A stretch of 64,000 nt of DNA from Fenollaria timonensis (GTDB lineage Bacteria; Bacillota; Clostridia; Tissierellales; Peptoniphilaceae): the NCBI RefSeq assembly GCF_001457835.1, contig NZ_LN898230.1:885600-949599 (forward strand), written 5' to 3'. Below the pieces are notes generated by a model that had not been told where the DNA came from, did no database searches, and saw only the letters and a program-made list of their open reading frames with translations. Made by a program: the position numbers and the translations under genes. Positions 17,971 through 26,010 of the stretch are shown in pieces (the stretch's first letter is position 1; each line of letters opens with the position of its first letter).

Positions 17971-17999
17971 ATTATATCATAAATAGGCTGATAAGTCAC
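17971..17999 (-). promoter_or_regulatory. Promoter driving the XRE stub and 2Fe-2S protein gene
   Basis: Minus strand GTGACT (17999-17994), 17-base spacer, perfect TATAAT (17976-17971) with an extended TGA just before it. It should transcribe through the XRE stub into the 2Fe-2S gene. Upstream, 18000-18118 contains two similar CACTTGG(A)(A/C)C boxes 21 bases apart but no gene I recognise. Confidence 0.65.
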
Positions 18000-18118
18000 T
18001 TTATCCTATTTTATACTTGTGCTTGCGTTAGTATTTATTGAGATAGTCCTTGTTTTTTTCCTTGTCCCACTTGGAACTGCTTCAAATCACTTGGACCTAG
18101 TAGGAACAAATACACAAT

Positions 18119-18189
18119 AAAAAAAGGCTGTATAATATGGCTGTATAATATCTATTGAAGATTTGCTTCCCAATAGATATTATACAGCC
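18119..18189 (-). terminator. Large terminator after the ABC exporter, with a duplicated arm
   Basis: Minus strand: a 19-base arm (18189-18171), 13-base loop, its perfect complement (18157-18139), then a second copy of the last 13 bases (18138-18126) and TTTTTTT (18125-18119). Either copy can pair with the first arm; only the distal copy is adjacent to the T run. Confidence 0.75.
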
Positions 18190-18253
18190 GATAAAATAAC
18201 ACAATATTATGGACTTGACTAAAGATAATGTAGCGTATATTTATCTAAAATAA

Positions 18254-19843
18254 TTATTTGTAGTTTTCTATATTAATAACCTTGTCGAACCTATCCAAAT
18301 AAGATGCATCTTGATTGTGGGTTATGACAATTCTTGTATAATAATCTAAAGATTCTATTAGTCCATCTATTACCCTAGCACTTTCTGGGTCAAGCCCACT
18401 GGTTGGCTCGTCGAATATAAGTACATCCGCCCCCCTATATAAGGCTCTAGCAATTTCAAGCTTCTTCTTCTCTCCACCAGAAAGACTATCATTTTTAATC
18501 AGACTTTCTTTCTTATCATTATAAACACTATCTAGTCCAACTCGATCAATTATTTCATCTAATTTAACCATATCAATATCACTTCTTCCCATCGTAATAT
18601 TATTTATAAATGTATCTTCGAATATTACAGGCTCTTGCGGTATATAATATATAGTTTCATATAACTCAAGCTCTTTAAAATCTTTGAAATCACCATTTTC
18701 AAAAGTTATTTTCCCTTCGTAGGAAGGATTTATCCTCATTAATATCTTGGCAAGGGTAGATTTTCCAGAACCAGACGGCCCAATTATTGCATAAGCCATA
18801 TTCTTTTCAATATCTATATTCATATCAGAAAAAACTTTCTTATCTCCATAAGAAAAAGATAAATTATTTATGTTTAAATCTAATTTTGGAAGCTTTTCAA
18901 TCTTCTTATCAATCTTTTCATTTGGTATTTTAGATATCACAATATTTCTAAGTTCTCTAGTTGATAAAAGTTGGACTATAAATCTAAATGTATCTGCAAA
19001 AGACGCAGTGGCGATAGAAACTAAGCTTAAGGAAGCAAGTAAGTCAGACATTTGAATTAAGGAGTTTTTTACAAGTATCCCTCCTATAAAAGTAACAAGT
19101 AACGTTGAAAAGACATTTAAACCAAATAGAGTCTGACTAAGCATACGACTATTAATTGAAAAACTATTTATAGCTTTTAATAATTCATTATTAGCTTTAT
19201 CAAATTTCTCGAGAAAATAATCATTGTTTCTAGATTCCTTAATTACCAAGTATCCATCCAATAACTCATTTAACTCATCTATATATTTAGAATATTTACC
19301 TGAACGTTCTATCTGACTCTTAGATATCCTTCCTGTAAATATTTTAGATGCGAGAGCTGGTAATAGGACAAATAAAAATGTAGTGATAAGCATATAAGGG
19401 TGTATTTTGTATAGACCTATTGTATAGACTATAGCTCTGCCAATACCAATCAAGGCATATGGCAAAATATATAAATATTCCATCCTTAGCTGATCTACAT
19501 CCTGATCAATATGACTTAGATGCTCTCCCTTATTAACTTTAAAAAATAGAGATGTTTTACTATCTAGTAGCCCCTCTATGTAATCATGCCTTAAGTTATT
19601 AATAATATTTTTAGAAAATGCTAATGCTAATCTATTGAATATATAATGAGCGATGATTAATAATAGTACATATAAAATAGATAAAATAATAACCTTACTA
19701 TACGTGTCATTTGACTTATTCATTACTACATCAATTATTCTTGAGCTTTGTCTTACATATAAATATGTAAAAACAACCTCCAAGACTCCAAAAATAACCG
19801 ACATAAAAAGAATAAATTTATTTCTTAATACATATTTTTTCAT
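18254..19843 (-). CDS. ABC exporter half-transporter (fused permease-ATPase)
   Basis: 529 residues. Six predicted membrane spans occupy about the first 300 residues, followed by an ATPase domain with Walker A GPSGSGKST (about 353), signature LSGGEKKK, Walker B VLIFDEPTSGLD and the H-loop ITHN. The layout is that of type-IV ABC exporters such as bacteriocin or drug transporters, which act as dimers. No partner, peptide precursor or peptidase domain is nearby, so the substrate is unknown. The ATG at 19843 follows AAAGGAGAC. AT content and context point to horizontal origin. Confidence 0.85.
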   Translation of the reverse strand: MKKYVLRNKFILFMSVIFGVLEVVFTYLYVRQSSRIIDVVMNKSNDTYSKVIILSILYVLLLIIAHYIFNRLALAFSKNIINNLRHDYIEGLLDSKTSLFFKVNKGEHLSHIDQDVDQLRMEYLYILPYALIGIGRAIVYTIGLYKIHPYMLITTFLFVLLPALASKIFTGRISKSQIERSGKYSKYIDELNELLDGYLVIKESRNNDYFLEKFDKANNELLKAINSFSINSRMLSQTLFGLNVFSTLLVTFIGGILVKNSLIQMSDLLASLSLVSIATASFADTFRFIVQLLSTRELRNIVISKIPNEKIDKKIEKLPKLDLNINNLSFSYGDKKVFSDMNIDIEKNMAYAIIGPSGSGKSTLAKILMRINPSYEGKITFENGDFKDFKELELYETIYYIPQEPVIFEDTFINNITMGRSDIDMVKLDEIIDRVGLDSVYNDKKESLIKNDSLSGGEKKKLEIARALYRGADVLIFDEPTSGLDPESARVIDGLIESLDYYTRIVITHNQDASYLDRFDKVINIENYK

Positions 19844-19970
19844 TAATATATGTCTCCTTTCCTAATAAAATCTCTTATAATCTCCTCTCTTTTAATTCTT
19901 TTTATAGAACAGCTTTCATTAATCTTTTCTTTGTTTTGTATTAAAATTGAAGCTGAACATTCCGCTCTTT

Positions 19971-20009
19971 GTTTAACTATAGTTTAACATAATTTTGTTC
20001 TAACATCAA
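19971..20009 (-). promoter_or_regulatory. Promoter of the ABC exporter with an overlapping dyad (possible operator)
   Basis: Minus strand TTGATG (20009-20004), 17-base spacer, TAAACT (19986-19981). An 18-base dyad centred on AACTATAGTT (19971-19988, 8 of 9 pairs matching) covers the -10. A repressor bound there would block initiation. No regulator gene is adjacent. The leader 19844-19970 shows only a short MFSFN... frame of 13 codons and is otherwise empty; 20010-20100 shows nothing recognisable. Confidence 0.45.
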
Positions 20010-20105
20010 TACTTTTTCATATTTCTGATTGCCTGTTCCTAGTTTATTATCATGTAATATCTTTGCCTATTTTTTCATACCAATCCCTTTAAACACAATA
20101 AAAAA

Positions 20106-20126
20106 ACTCAGGCGATTAACCTGAGT
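20106..20126. repeat. Left 21-bp target duplication of the IS1182 element
   Basis: The sequence ACTCAGGCGATTAACCTGAGT is itself a hairpin (ACTCAGG/CCTGAGT). On the minus strand this copy is followed by TTTTTT, so it is the original rpmF terminator complete with T run, now serving the transposase gene. The identical copy is at 21708-21728. Confidence 0.85.
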
Positions 20127-21595
20127 CAGAGTGAAGACAAACCCAGGAATTTTTTCCTGGGTTTGCTTATTTTTATTAAATTTAGTAAAAAATCAAATTT
20201 TTTATGTATTTTTGCAAATAAACGAGTAAATACCTCCTTATTTGGATCCATCCTATACATCATTAGTGCTAGTTTTTTCATATTTAAGCATGCAAAAGTA
20301 AGCGCAGCTTTCATATCCATCTTAGCTTTGCCCTTCATGTTTGTATATCTAAAACTATGATACTCTTTTGCGCTTCCAAATTGTCTTTCTATTGTTTCTT
20401 TTCTTCTTGCGTATTCTTTCTTGCCTTGATTTGTATATCTATATTCTTCTGTTATGTCAAGGTAGTCTTGCCATATATGTCTTGTTATTACTTTTTGTTT
20501 GTTTTTACTATGTGTGCATCTATCTATGTTAGGACAGTTCTTGCAGTCGTTTATATCACTTTTATACTGTCTGTATCCTTCTCTATCTGTAGTTTTGTAA
20601 TTTAAAAGTTTTCCTTGTGGACATATGTAGCAGTCATAATATTCGTCGTATATGTAGTCTCTTTTGTAGTATGGATTTTCTATTTGTAAGTTTCTCTTTT
20701 GTCTTGTATATGGAAATACTGGGAGTATTTTATCGTCTATTAATGTTTTTGCTATGGCTGGTATTTTGTAACCTGCATCCATAACTATCTTTTGGGGTTT
20801 CATCTTTTTTAGTTTTTCTTCATAGAATGGTAAAAATGTTGTGCTGTCATGTAAATTTCCTGGAAATGATTTGTATGCTAGTATCCAGCCGTTTTTATCG
20901 CATGATGTTTCTACGCAATAGGCGAATACTTCTTTATGTTCTCCTTTGTGAAAGAGGCCGCTTTCTGGATCTGTTGTTGACTGAACTATCGTTTGCCTCT
21001 CTTTATCTTCTTTCTCTTTTAAGGGCTTTTTTCCGTTTTCTTCTCTTTCTTGTGCTATTTCTTTGTCTAGCTGTGCTTGATATCTTCTTGCTTTTTTCTC
21101 TATTGTTACTTTTTTGTTTTTATGTCTGTTTGCATGTGCTTTAACATGTGTTGAGTCTACGAATTGAATCTTCTCATCCACAAAACCTTGTTCTAGTGCT
21201 TGGTTTAATATGTTTTGGAAGATGTTTTCAAATATGTCTGTATCTTTGAATCTTCTTCTATAGTTTTGGCTGAATGTTGTAAAGTGTGGAATCTTGTCGT
21301 AGAAGTCATATCCTAAAAACCATCTGTATGCAATGTTTACTTCTATCTCTTTTATTGTTTGCCTTATGCTTCTTATGTTGAATAGGTATTGTATGAATAT
21401 TATCTTCATTAGCACTACTGGATCTATGCTTGGTCTTCCGTTATCTAATGAGTATTTATCTTCTACTAAATCATAGATAAAGTCAAAGTCTATATACTTA
21501 TTGATCTTTCTTAGTATGTGTTCTTGTGGAACTAATTCTTCAACTGAAATTATTTGTGCTTGATCTGTTTTTGATTTACTATTTTTATGTAACAT
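20126..21595 (-). CDS. IS1182-family transposase
   Basis: 489 residues. N-terminal EELVPQEHILRKINKYIDF and DPVVLMKIIFIQYLF, then the DDE core (VDSTHVKAHANRHK, KIVMDAGYK) and a Cys-rich C-terminal insert (CYICPQGKLL, CKNCPNIDRC) characterise the family. The frame runs through the terminal inverted repeat: the stop TGA at 20128-20126 takes its last base from the target duplication. Start ATG at 21595. Full length with no frameshift, so probably active or recent. Confidence 0.9.
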   Translation of the reverse strand: MLHKNSKSKTDQAQIISVEELVPQEHILRKINKYIDFDFIYDLVEDKYSLDNGRPSIDPVVLMKIIFIQYLFNIRSIRQTIKEIEVNIAYRWFLGYDFYDKIPHFTTFSQNYRRRFKDTDIFENIFQNILNQALEQGFVDEKIQFVDSTHVKAHANRHKNKKVTIEKKARRYQAQLDKEIAQEREENGKKPLKEKEDKERQTIVQSTTDPESGLFHKGEHKEVFAYCVETSCDKNGWILAYKSFPGNLHDSTTFLPFYEEKLKKMKPQKIVMDAGYKIPAIAKTLIDDKILPVFPYTRQKRNLQIENPYYKRDYIYDEYYDCYICPQGKLLNYKTTDREGYRQYKSDINDCKNCPNIDRCTHSKNKQKVITRHIWQDYLDITEEYRYTNQGKKEYARRKETIERQFGSAKEYHSFRYTNMKGKAKMDMKAALTFACLNMKKLALMMYRMDPNKEVFTRLFAKIHKKFDFLLNLIKISKPRKKFLGLSSL

Positions 21596-21707
21596 TTTAT
21601 CACCTTCTATGTATTATATATACCCAATAGATGTGTATTTTAAGAGGTTTTCAAGTAAAAAAGTAGGCGTATTTTTATAAAAATACGCCTACTTTGTCAA
21701 CAGTCTG
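20127..21707 (-). mobile_element. IS1182-family insertion sequence, complete, 1581 bp
   Basis: Ends are defined by 15-bp imperfect inverted repeats: CAGAGTGAAGACAAA at 20127-20141 and CAGACTGTTGACAAA as the complement of 21693-21707 (12 of 15 identical). They are flanked by a perfect 21-bp duplication of the rpmF terminator hairpin. It carries one transposase gene, a 34-bp palindromic terminator near the upstream end and an 11-bp hairpin (about 20139-20164) near the other end. Confidence 0.88.
21657..21694 (-). terminator. Palindromic guard terminator inside the IS1182 element
   Basis: A perfect 34-bp palindrome (21661-21694) followed on the minus strand by TTTTTT. It lies between the IS end and the transposase start, so it stops transcription entering from rpmF. 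It also replaces the rpmF terminator, whose T run was displaced by the insertion. Confidence 0.85.
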
Positions 21708-21728
21708 ACTCAGGCGATTAACCTGAGT
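21708..21728. repeat. Right 21-bp target duplication of the IS1182 element
   Basis: Identical to 20106-20126. This copy follows the rpmF stop by 5 bases but has lost its T run (CAGACTG follows instead), so by itself it is a hairpin without a terminator tail. Confidence 0.85.
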
Positions 21729-21733
21729 ATTTT

Positions 21734-21913
21734 TTATTCAACATCTAAAACCTTTTCACCATTGTAATAACCACAGCTCATGCATACTCTGTGTGGTCTT
21801 TTCATTTCATGACATTGAGGACATTCAACGAAAGTTGCTTTTCTTAATGTATAAGATGAAGCTCTTCTCTTGTTACGTCTTTGTTTTGATGTACGTCCTT
21901 TAGGTACTGCCAT
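21734..21913 (-). CDS. rpmF: 50S ribosomal protein L32
   Basis: 59 residues from the ATG at 21913, preceded by AAGGAGGTG; the in-frame ATG at 21922 lies on the ribosome binding site. MAVPKGRTSKQRRNKRRAS is the L32 N-terminus, and CPQC...CMSCGYY gives the four-Cys zinc site. A DUF177 (YceD) gene often precedes rpmF in Firmicutes; here ackA is immediately upstream. Confidence 0.97.
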   Translation of the reverse strand: MAVPKGRTSKQRRNKRRASSYTLRKATFVECPQCHEMKRPHRVCMSCGYYNGEKVLDVE

Positions 21914-21977
21914 TAAAAACACCTCCTTAACTTACAGTAAATGTATTTCTTTACTAATTCGCATTTATAACATTACA

Positions 21978-22006
21978 ATTATACTGTTTTTTCTATCTTT
22001 TGTCAA
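21978..22006 (-). promoter_or_regulatory. Consensus sigma-A promoter for rpmF
   Basis: Minus strand TTGACA (22006-22001), 17-base spacer, TATAAT (21983-21978). Both hexamers are perfect. It lies just past the ackA stop, so rpmF is transcribed on its own, independently of ackA. Confidence 0.92.
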
Positions 22007-22029
22007 GACTTTTTCTATCTTATTTTAAA

Positions 22030-23229
22030 TTATTTTGAAATAATTTCCTTTGAGTCTCTTGCTATCATTAATTCTTCGTTTGTTGGGCAGATGTAGATCT
22101 TAATCTTAGCGCCATCTTTAGCGATGTCTACTTCTTTTCCTCTAGTTCCGTCGTTCTTCTTGTCATCTAGTTCTATGCCTAGGTGTTCAAGTCCGTGAAG
22201 AATTTCTCTTCTCATTGTGTCAGAGTTTTCACCGATACCACCAGTCATAACGATGGCGTCTAGTTCTGGCATTTGAGCCATGTAAGCACCGATGTACTTC
22301 TTAACTCTGTTTGTAAACATATCAAGTGCAAGTCCTGCTTTTTCATTGCCCTTATCTCTTGCTTCTTCAAGGTCTCTAAAGTCTGAGCTTAGCTTAGAAA
22401 CGCCAAGTACACCTGATTTTTTATTTAACCATTGATTAGCTTCGTGTGGAGTAATATTTTCATTCTCACATAAGAATGTAACAACAGTTGGGTCGATATC
22501 GCCTGATCTTGTACCCATCACAAGGCCTTCAAGCGGTGTAACACCCATGGATGTATCGTAAACTTTACCATTCTTAATGCAAGCTAAACTTGATCCATTA
22601 CCTAGGTGGCAGTTGATTATGTTTAGTTCTGATAAATCTTTATTAAGTATTTCAGCCATTCTATGTGCTATATATTTATGAGAAGTTCCGTGGAAACCGT
22701 ATTTTCTAAGTCTATACTTTTCATATAAATCATAGTCAATAGCGTACATGAAGTTCTTAGCTGGCATTGTTTGATGGAAGGCTGTATCCATAACAACAAC
22801 GTTTGGTTTGCCCTTTACAAGCTCTTCGCAAGCTTCTATACCCATAAGGTTTGCTGGGTTATGAAGTGGTCCGAAGCAGATGAACTTTTCGATAGTCTTC
22901 TTAACGTCTTCAGTTACTAGTGTTGAGTCAGTTAACTTGTCTCCACCATGTAGTACTCTGTGACCGATACCGTCGATTTCATCAAGTGAAGCAACAACGC
23001 CGTGTTCCTTATCAACAAGTGCGTCAAATACGTGCTTCATAGCTGCCTTGTGGTCCTTCATAGCTTCTTCAACTACAAAGTTTTCTCTTCCTTCAACCTT
23101 GTGAGTTAGCTTAGAGCCTTCAATACCGATTCTTTCTACTAAACCTTTACAGATTACGCTTTCGTCATCCATGTTCATTAATTGATACTTTAATGATGAT
23201 GATCCGCAATTAATTACTAATATTTTCAT
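22030..23229 (-). CDS. ackA: Acetate kinase
   Basis: 399 residues, standard. It makes ATP from acetyl phosphate, releasing acetate, the main energy step of many fermenters. Signatures: ILVINCGSSSLKYQL (N-terminal), GIGHRVLHGGD, MDTAFHQTMPAKNFMYAI, HLGNGSSLACIKNG and GMTGGIGEN-like VMTGGIGENSD. The ATG at 23229 follows GGGAGGTAA. No pta gene is adjacent. Divergently transcribed from tmcAL. Confidence 0.98.
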   Translation of the reverse strand: MKILVINCGSSSLKYQLMNMDDESVICKGLVERIGIEGSKLTHKVEGRENFVVEEAMKDHKAAMKHVFDALVDKEHGVVASLDEIDGIGHRVLHGGDKLTDSTLVTEDVKKTIEKFICFGPLHNPANLMGIEACEELVKGKPNVVVMDTAFHQTMPAKNFMYAIDYDLYEKYRLRKYGFHGTSHKYIAHRMAEILNKDLSELNIINCHLGNGSSLACIKNGKVYDTSMGVTPLEGLVMGTRSGDIDPTVVTFLCENENITPHEANQWLNKKSGVLGVSKLSSDFRDLEEARDKGNEKAGLALDMFTNRVKKYIGAYMAQMPELDAIVMTGGIGENSDTMRREILHGLEHLGIELDDKKNDGTRGKEVDIAKDGAKIKIYICPTNEELMIARDSKEIISK

Positions 23230-23247
23230 TTTTACCTCCCTAAATAT

Positions 23248-23277
23248 TTAACAAATCATACACATATATGATATAAT
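23248..23277 (+). promoter_or_regulatory. Promoter of tmcAL
   Basis: TTAACA (23248-23253), 18-base spacer and TATAAT (23272-23277) preceded by an extended TGA. It sits in the 94-base divergent gap with ackA. Confidence 0.7.
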
Positions 23278-23323
23278 AAATTGTAGAAAATTTCAAGTGT
23301 TTTTTAAGAAAGAAGGGAAAAAG

Positions 23324-24493
23324 TTGAAAATAGTCGGAATCATTTCTGAGTACAATCCATTTCACAATGGTCACATCTACCATATTCGTAAAACAAAAGA
23401 AGCTCTAGGCGCCGATGCAGTGGTCGCTTTGATGAGTGGCAATTTTGTGCAAAGAGGCCTTCCTAGTGCCTTTACCAAGTATGAAAGAGCTAAGATTGCC
23501 TGTGAATATGGCTGTGACCTTATTCTTGAGCTGCCCGTCTTCTCTTCTGTAGCGCCTGCAGATATATTTGCAAAAAATGCTGTGAACATACTAAATAAGC
23601 TAAACGTAATTGACTACCTAAGCTTTGGCAGTGAAGATGGTATAGACGCTCTTAGAAAGGCACATGAAACGATGAAGGCAAATGAAAAACAATTTGATGA
23701 GCTAATTAAAAAGTATTTGACGAGTGGTCTATCTTACTCAAGGGCTTACGCTTTAAGCTTTAATGAGCTTACTAAGACGGATATAATGAATAAATCAAAC
23801 AATATACTTGCTTATAAGTATATAAGTGCTCTTGACGAAACGAAGAGCGCGATAAAACCATTCGCCGTGCAAAGACATGGCCCCAGCTATAATGATGAGT
23901 GCGATGAGACCGGCATAGCAAGTGCGAGTCATATACGCTCTCTTATATATAAGGGTGAAGATGTGAGTGATTTTGTCCCAGCACTGCCCCAAGAAAAAAT
24001 TATTGACTTAGAAAAATATTTTTCCTATATCAAGGCCACATTTATAAGAGAAAAGAATTTTAAAATGTATTTTGAATATGATGAAGATGCTGTAAACTAT
24101 ATTAAAAAATACATCTACGAGGCGAAGAGCTATAATGAATTTATGGATATGGTCTCAAGAAAAAACTTTTCAAGGAGCAAGATCAATCGATTTTTATTAG
24201 CAATGCTATTAAACATTTATAAAGATAGTGTTTCAAGAGATAATGAATATGATTTTATAATACCTTTATGTGCAAATGAAAAAGGAAAAAAAGTTTTAAG
24301 AGAGATAAAAAAGCGTAGCGATGTAAACATCATTAGCAAGTATAAAGATCTTGATAATTTAAGTAAAGAAAGCAAGCTAGACCTTGAGATATTGATAAAC
24401 AATGATCAAATTTATTATCTGATGAAGGGTATGAATGTAAAAAATGCTTATAAGATTAATTTACAAAGTATAGAAAAAACTCTTAAGAAATAG
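23324..24493 (+). CDS. tmcAL: tRNA(Met) cytidine acetate ligase TmcAL (YlbM)
   Basis: 389 residues from TTG 23324, behind AGAAGGG; the frame is open to a GTG at 23297 without a ribosome binding site. TmcAL activates acetate with ATP and acetylates C34 of elongator tRNA-Met. The nucleotidyltransferase motif GIISEYNPFHNGHIYH (with HxGH as HNGH), VALMSGNFVQRGLP and SASHIRS-type SASHIRSLIY are present. Divergence from acetate kinase places acetate production and use side by side. Confidence 0.93.
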   Translation: MKIVGIISEYNPFHNGHIYHIRKTKEALGADAVVALMSGNFVQRGLPSAFTKYERAKIACEYGCDLILELPVFSSVAPADIFAKNAVNILNKLNVIDYLSFGSEDGIDALRKAHETMKANEKQFDELIKKYLTSGLSYSRAYALSFNELTKTDIMNKSNNILAYKYISALDETKSAIKPFAVQRHGPSYNDECDETGIASASHIRSLIYKGEDVSDFVPALPQEKIIDLEKYFSYIKATFIREKNFKMYFEYDEDAVNYIKKYIYEAKSYNEFMDMVSRKNFSRSKINRFLLAMLLNIYKDSVSRDNEYDFIIPLCANEKGKKVLREIKKRSDVNIISKYKDLDNLSKESKLDLEILINNDQIYYLMKGMNVKNAYKINLQSIEKTLKK

Positions 24494-24511
24494 CAAATTA
24501 TATGATATAAT
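24483..24511 (+). promoter_or_regulatory. Promoter of lpdA
   Basis: TTAAGA (24483-24488), 17-base spacer, TATAAT (24506-24511) with extended TGA. The -35 lies in the last codons of tmcAL. No terminator separates the two genes, so some readthrough is likely. Confidence 0.6.
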
Positions 24512-24554
24512 TAAAATGTTAGGAATAAAATAAATAATATAAAGGAGGACATAT

Positions 24555-25949
24555 ATGAAATTACTAATTATCGGTGCAGGTCCTGGCGGATACGAAGCCG
24601 CTTTCAGAGCTGCTCAACTAGGAAATGATGTTGTTCTTGTTGAAAAGAACTTACTTGGTGGTACTTGCCTAAACATTGGCTGTATACCTACTAAGACTAT
24701 GGTTAAGATAGCTGATTTCTATAGCGAAGTACAAAATGCTGAAGAATTTGGCGTAAAAGTTGATGGATATAGTCTTGATACTGAAAAGATTTACCAAAGA
24801 AAACAAGACGTAATGGTTAAACTTAGAGACGGAATTGAATATTTAATCTCAACATATGACAATATCAAGCTTTTAAAGGGTACTGCTTCTTTCGTTAGCG
24901 AAAATGAAGTAAAAGTAGTTTTAAATAATGGCGGCGAAGAAAACGTTACATTTGATAAGTGCATCATAGCTACTGGATCAAAGGACATCAAGCCACTTGA
25001 AGGGTGTGATCTACCAAAGGTACTAAACTCAACTACTCTACTAAGCTTAAAAGAAATACCAAAATCAATGATAGTTATAGGTACAGGCGTTATAGGCCTT
25101 GAATTTGCTACTATCTACGCAAGCTTTGGTACTGAAGTAACTGTTATTGGTAACAATATGTTCAAGACAGCAGATATTGAAATTCAAAAGAGATTACAAT
25201 CAATATTAAAAAATCCAAATCTAAAGTTCGCTACAAAACAACACTCTAAAAAGATAGAGCAAGCTGGCGATATGCTTAAAGTAACTACTCAAATGGTAGG
25301 CAAAGACACTATAAAAGAGTATGAAGCTGAATATGTATTAGTTGCCCTAGGCAGAGCAAGCAATACTGACGGTCTTAATACTGAAGCAGCTAAGGTTGAG
25401 ACAAAGGACGGCGGCGTTTTAGTTGATGAAAACTTAAAGACATCAAACGACAATATCTACGCTATCGGTGACGTTATATACAAAAACACTCAATTAGCTC
25501 ACTTTGCTACAGCTCAAGGCTTCCACGTAGTTGAACAATTATCTGGACTTGAACCAAAAACAGATCTATCAATAGTTCCAGCTGTATTATACACAGTTCC
25601 AGAACTTGCTCAAGTTGGTAAGACTGAACAAGAGCTTGAAAAAGAAGGCATTGAATATGATAAAGCAAAGTCCATGTACCAAGCAAATGGTAAGGCACTT
25701 GCAGTTGGTGGGACTAAAGGCTTTATAAAGATACTATCAACAAAGGATCACAAGAAGATTTTAGGCTGCCACATCATCGGTAAAGATGCTGACCTATTGA
25801 TCCACTACGCTGTTATAGCTATGGCCAATGGTCTAAGTGTTGAAGACTTATCAAATATGATATATGCTCACCCAACTATTGCCGAAGTATTTAAGGACGC
25901 AATTGAATCGCTTGAAGGCAAGTCAACAAACTCGCCAATGGCAAAATAA
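24555..25949 (+). CDS. lpdA: Dihydrolipoyl dehydrogenase (E3)
   Basis: 464 residues. FAD-binding IIGAGPGGYEAAFRA at the N-terminus, redox disulfide GGTCLNIGCIPTK (Cys about 37 and 42), NAD site IVIGTGVIGLEFATIYAS, second FAD motif NIYAIGDV and the C-terminal catalytic H-PT as YAHPTIAEV. Reoxidises lipoamide on 2-oxoacid dehydrogenase or glycine cleavage complexes. No partner subunits or lipoyl domain are in this window. Strong AAAGGAGGAC ribosome binding site. Confidence 0.95.
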   Translation: MKLLIIGAGPGGYEAAFRAAQLGNDVVLVEKNLLGGTCLNIGCIPTKTMVKIADFYSEVQNAEEFGVKVDGYSLDTEKIYQRKQDVMVKLRDGIEYLISTYDNIKLLKGTASFVSENEVKVVLNNGGEENVTFDKCIIATGSKDIKPLEGCDLPKVLNSTTLLSLKEIPKSMIVIGTGVIGLEFATIYASFGTEVTVIGNNMFKTADIEIQKRLQSILKNPNLKFATKQHSKKIEQAGDMLKVTTQMVGKDTIKEYEAEYVLVALGRASNTDGLNTEAAKVETKDGGVLVDENLKTSNDNIYAIGDVIYKNTQLAHFATAQGFHVVEQLSGLEPKTDLSIVPAVLYTVPELAQVGKTEQELEKEGIEYDKAKSMYQANGKALAVGGTKGFIKILSTKDHKKILGCHIIGKDADLLIHYAVIAMANGLSVEDLSNMIYAHPTIAEVFKDAIESLEGKSTNSPMAK

Positions 25950-25962
25950 TTATAAAACAGAT

Positions 25963-26010
25963 AAAAAAATAAATGCGAAGGTAATTATGTACTTTCGCAT
26001 TTATTTTTTT
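25963..26010. terminator. Bidirectional terminator between lpdA and the DivIVA-like gene
   Basis: 17-base arms (25967-25983 and 25990-26006, one G-U) with a 6-base loop. T runs follow on the plus strand (26004-26010) and A runs precede, so it can work in both directions for these convergent genes. It abuts the stop codon of the minus-strand gene. Confidence 0.9.

Noticed and set aside
18030..18115. CACTTGGAAC/CACTTGGACC boxes as an att or transfer-origin site
   Set aside because: Only two imperfect copies 21 bases apart, no flanking structure or recombinase gene to support it.
20139..20164. 11-bp hairpin near the IS1182 left end as a terminator
   Set aside because: It is in the coding end of the transposase and has no T run on either strand.
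22007..22034. Hairpin at the end of ackA as a terminator
   Set aside because: The AT-only stem (AAATTATTT/AAATAATTT) has no T run after it and contains the stop codon.
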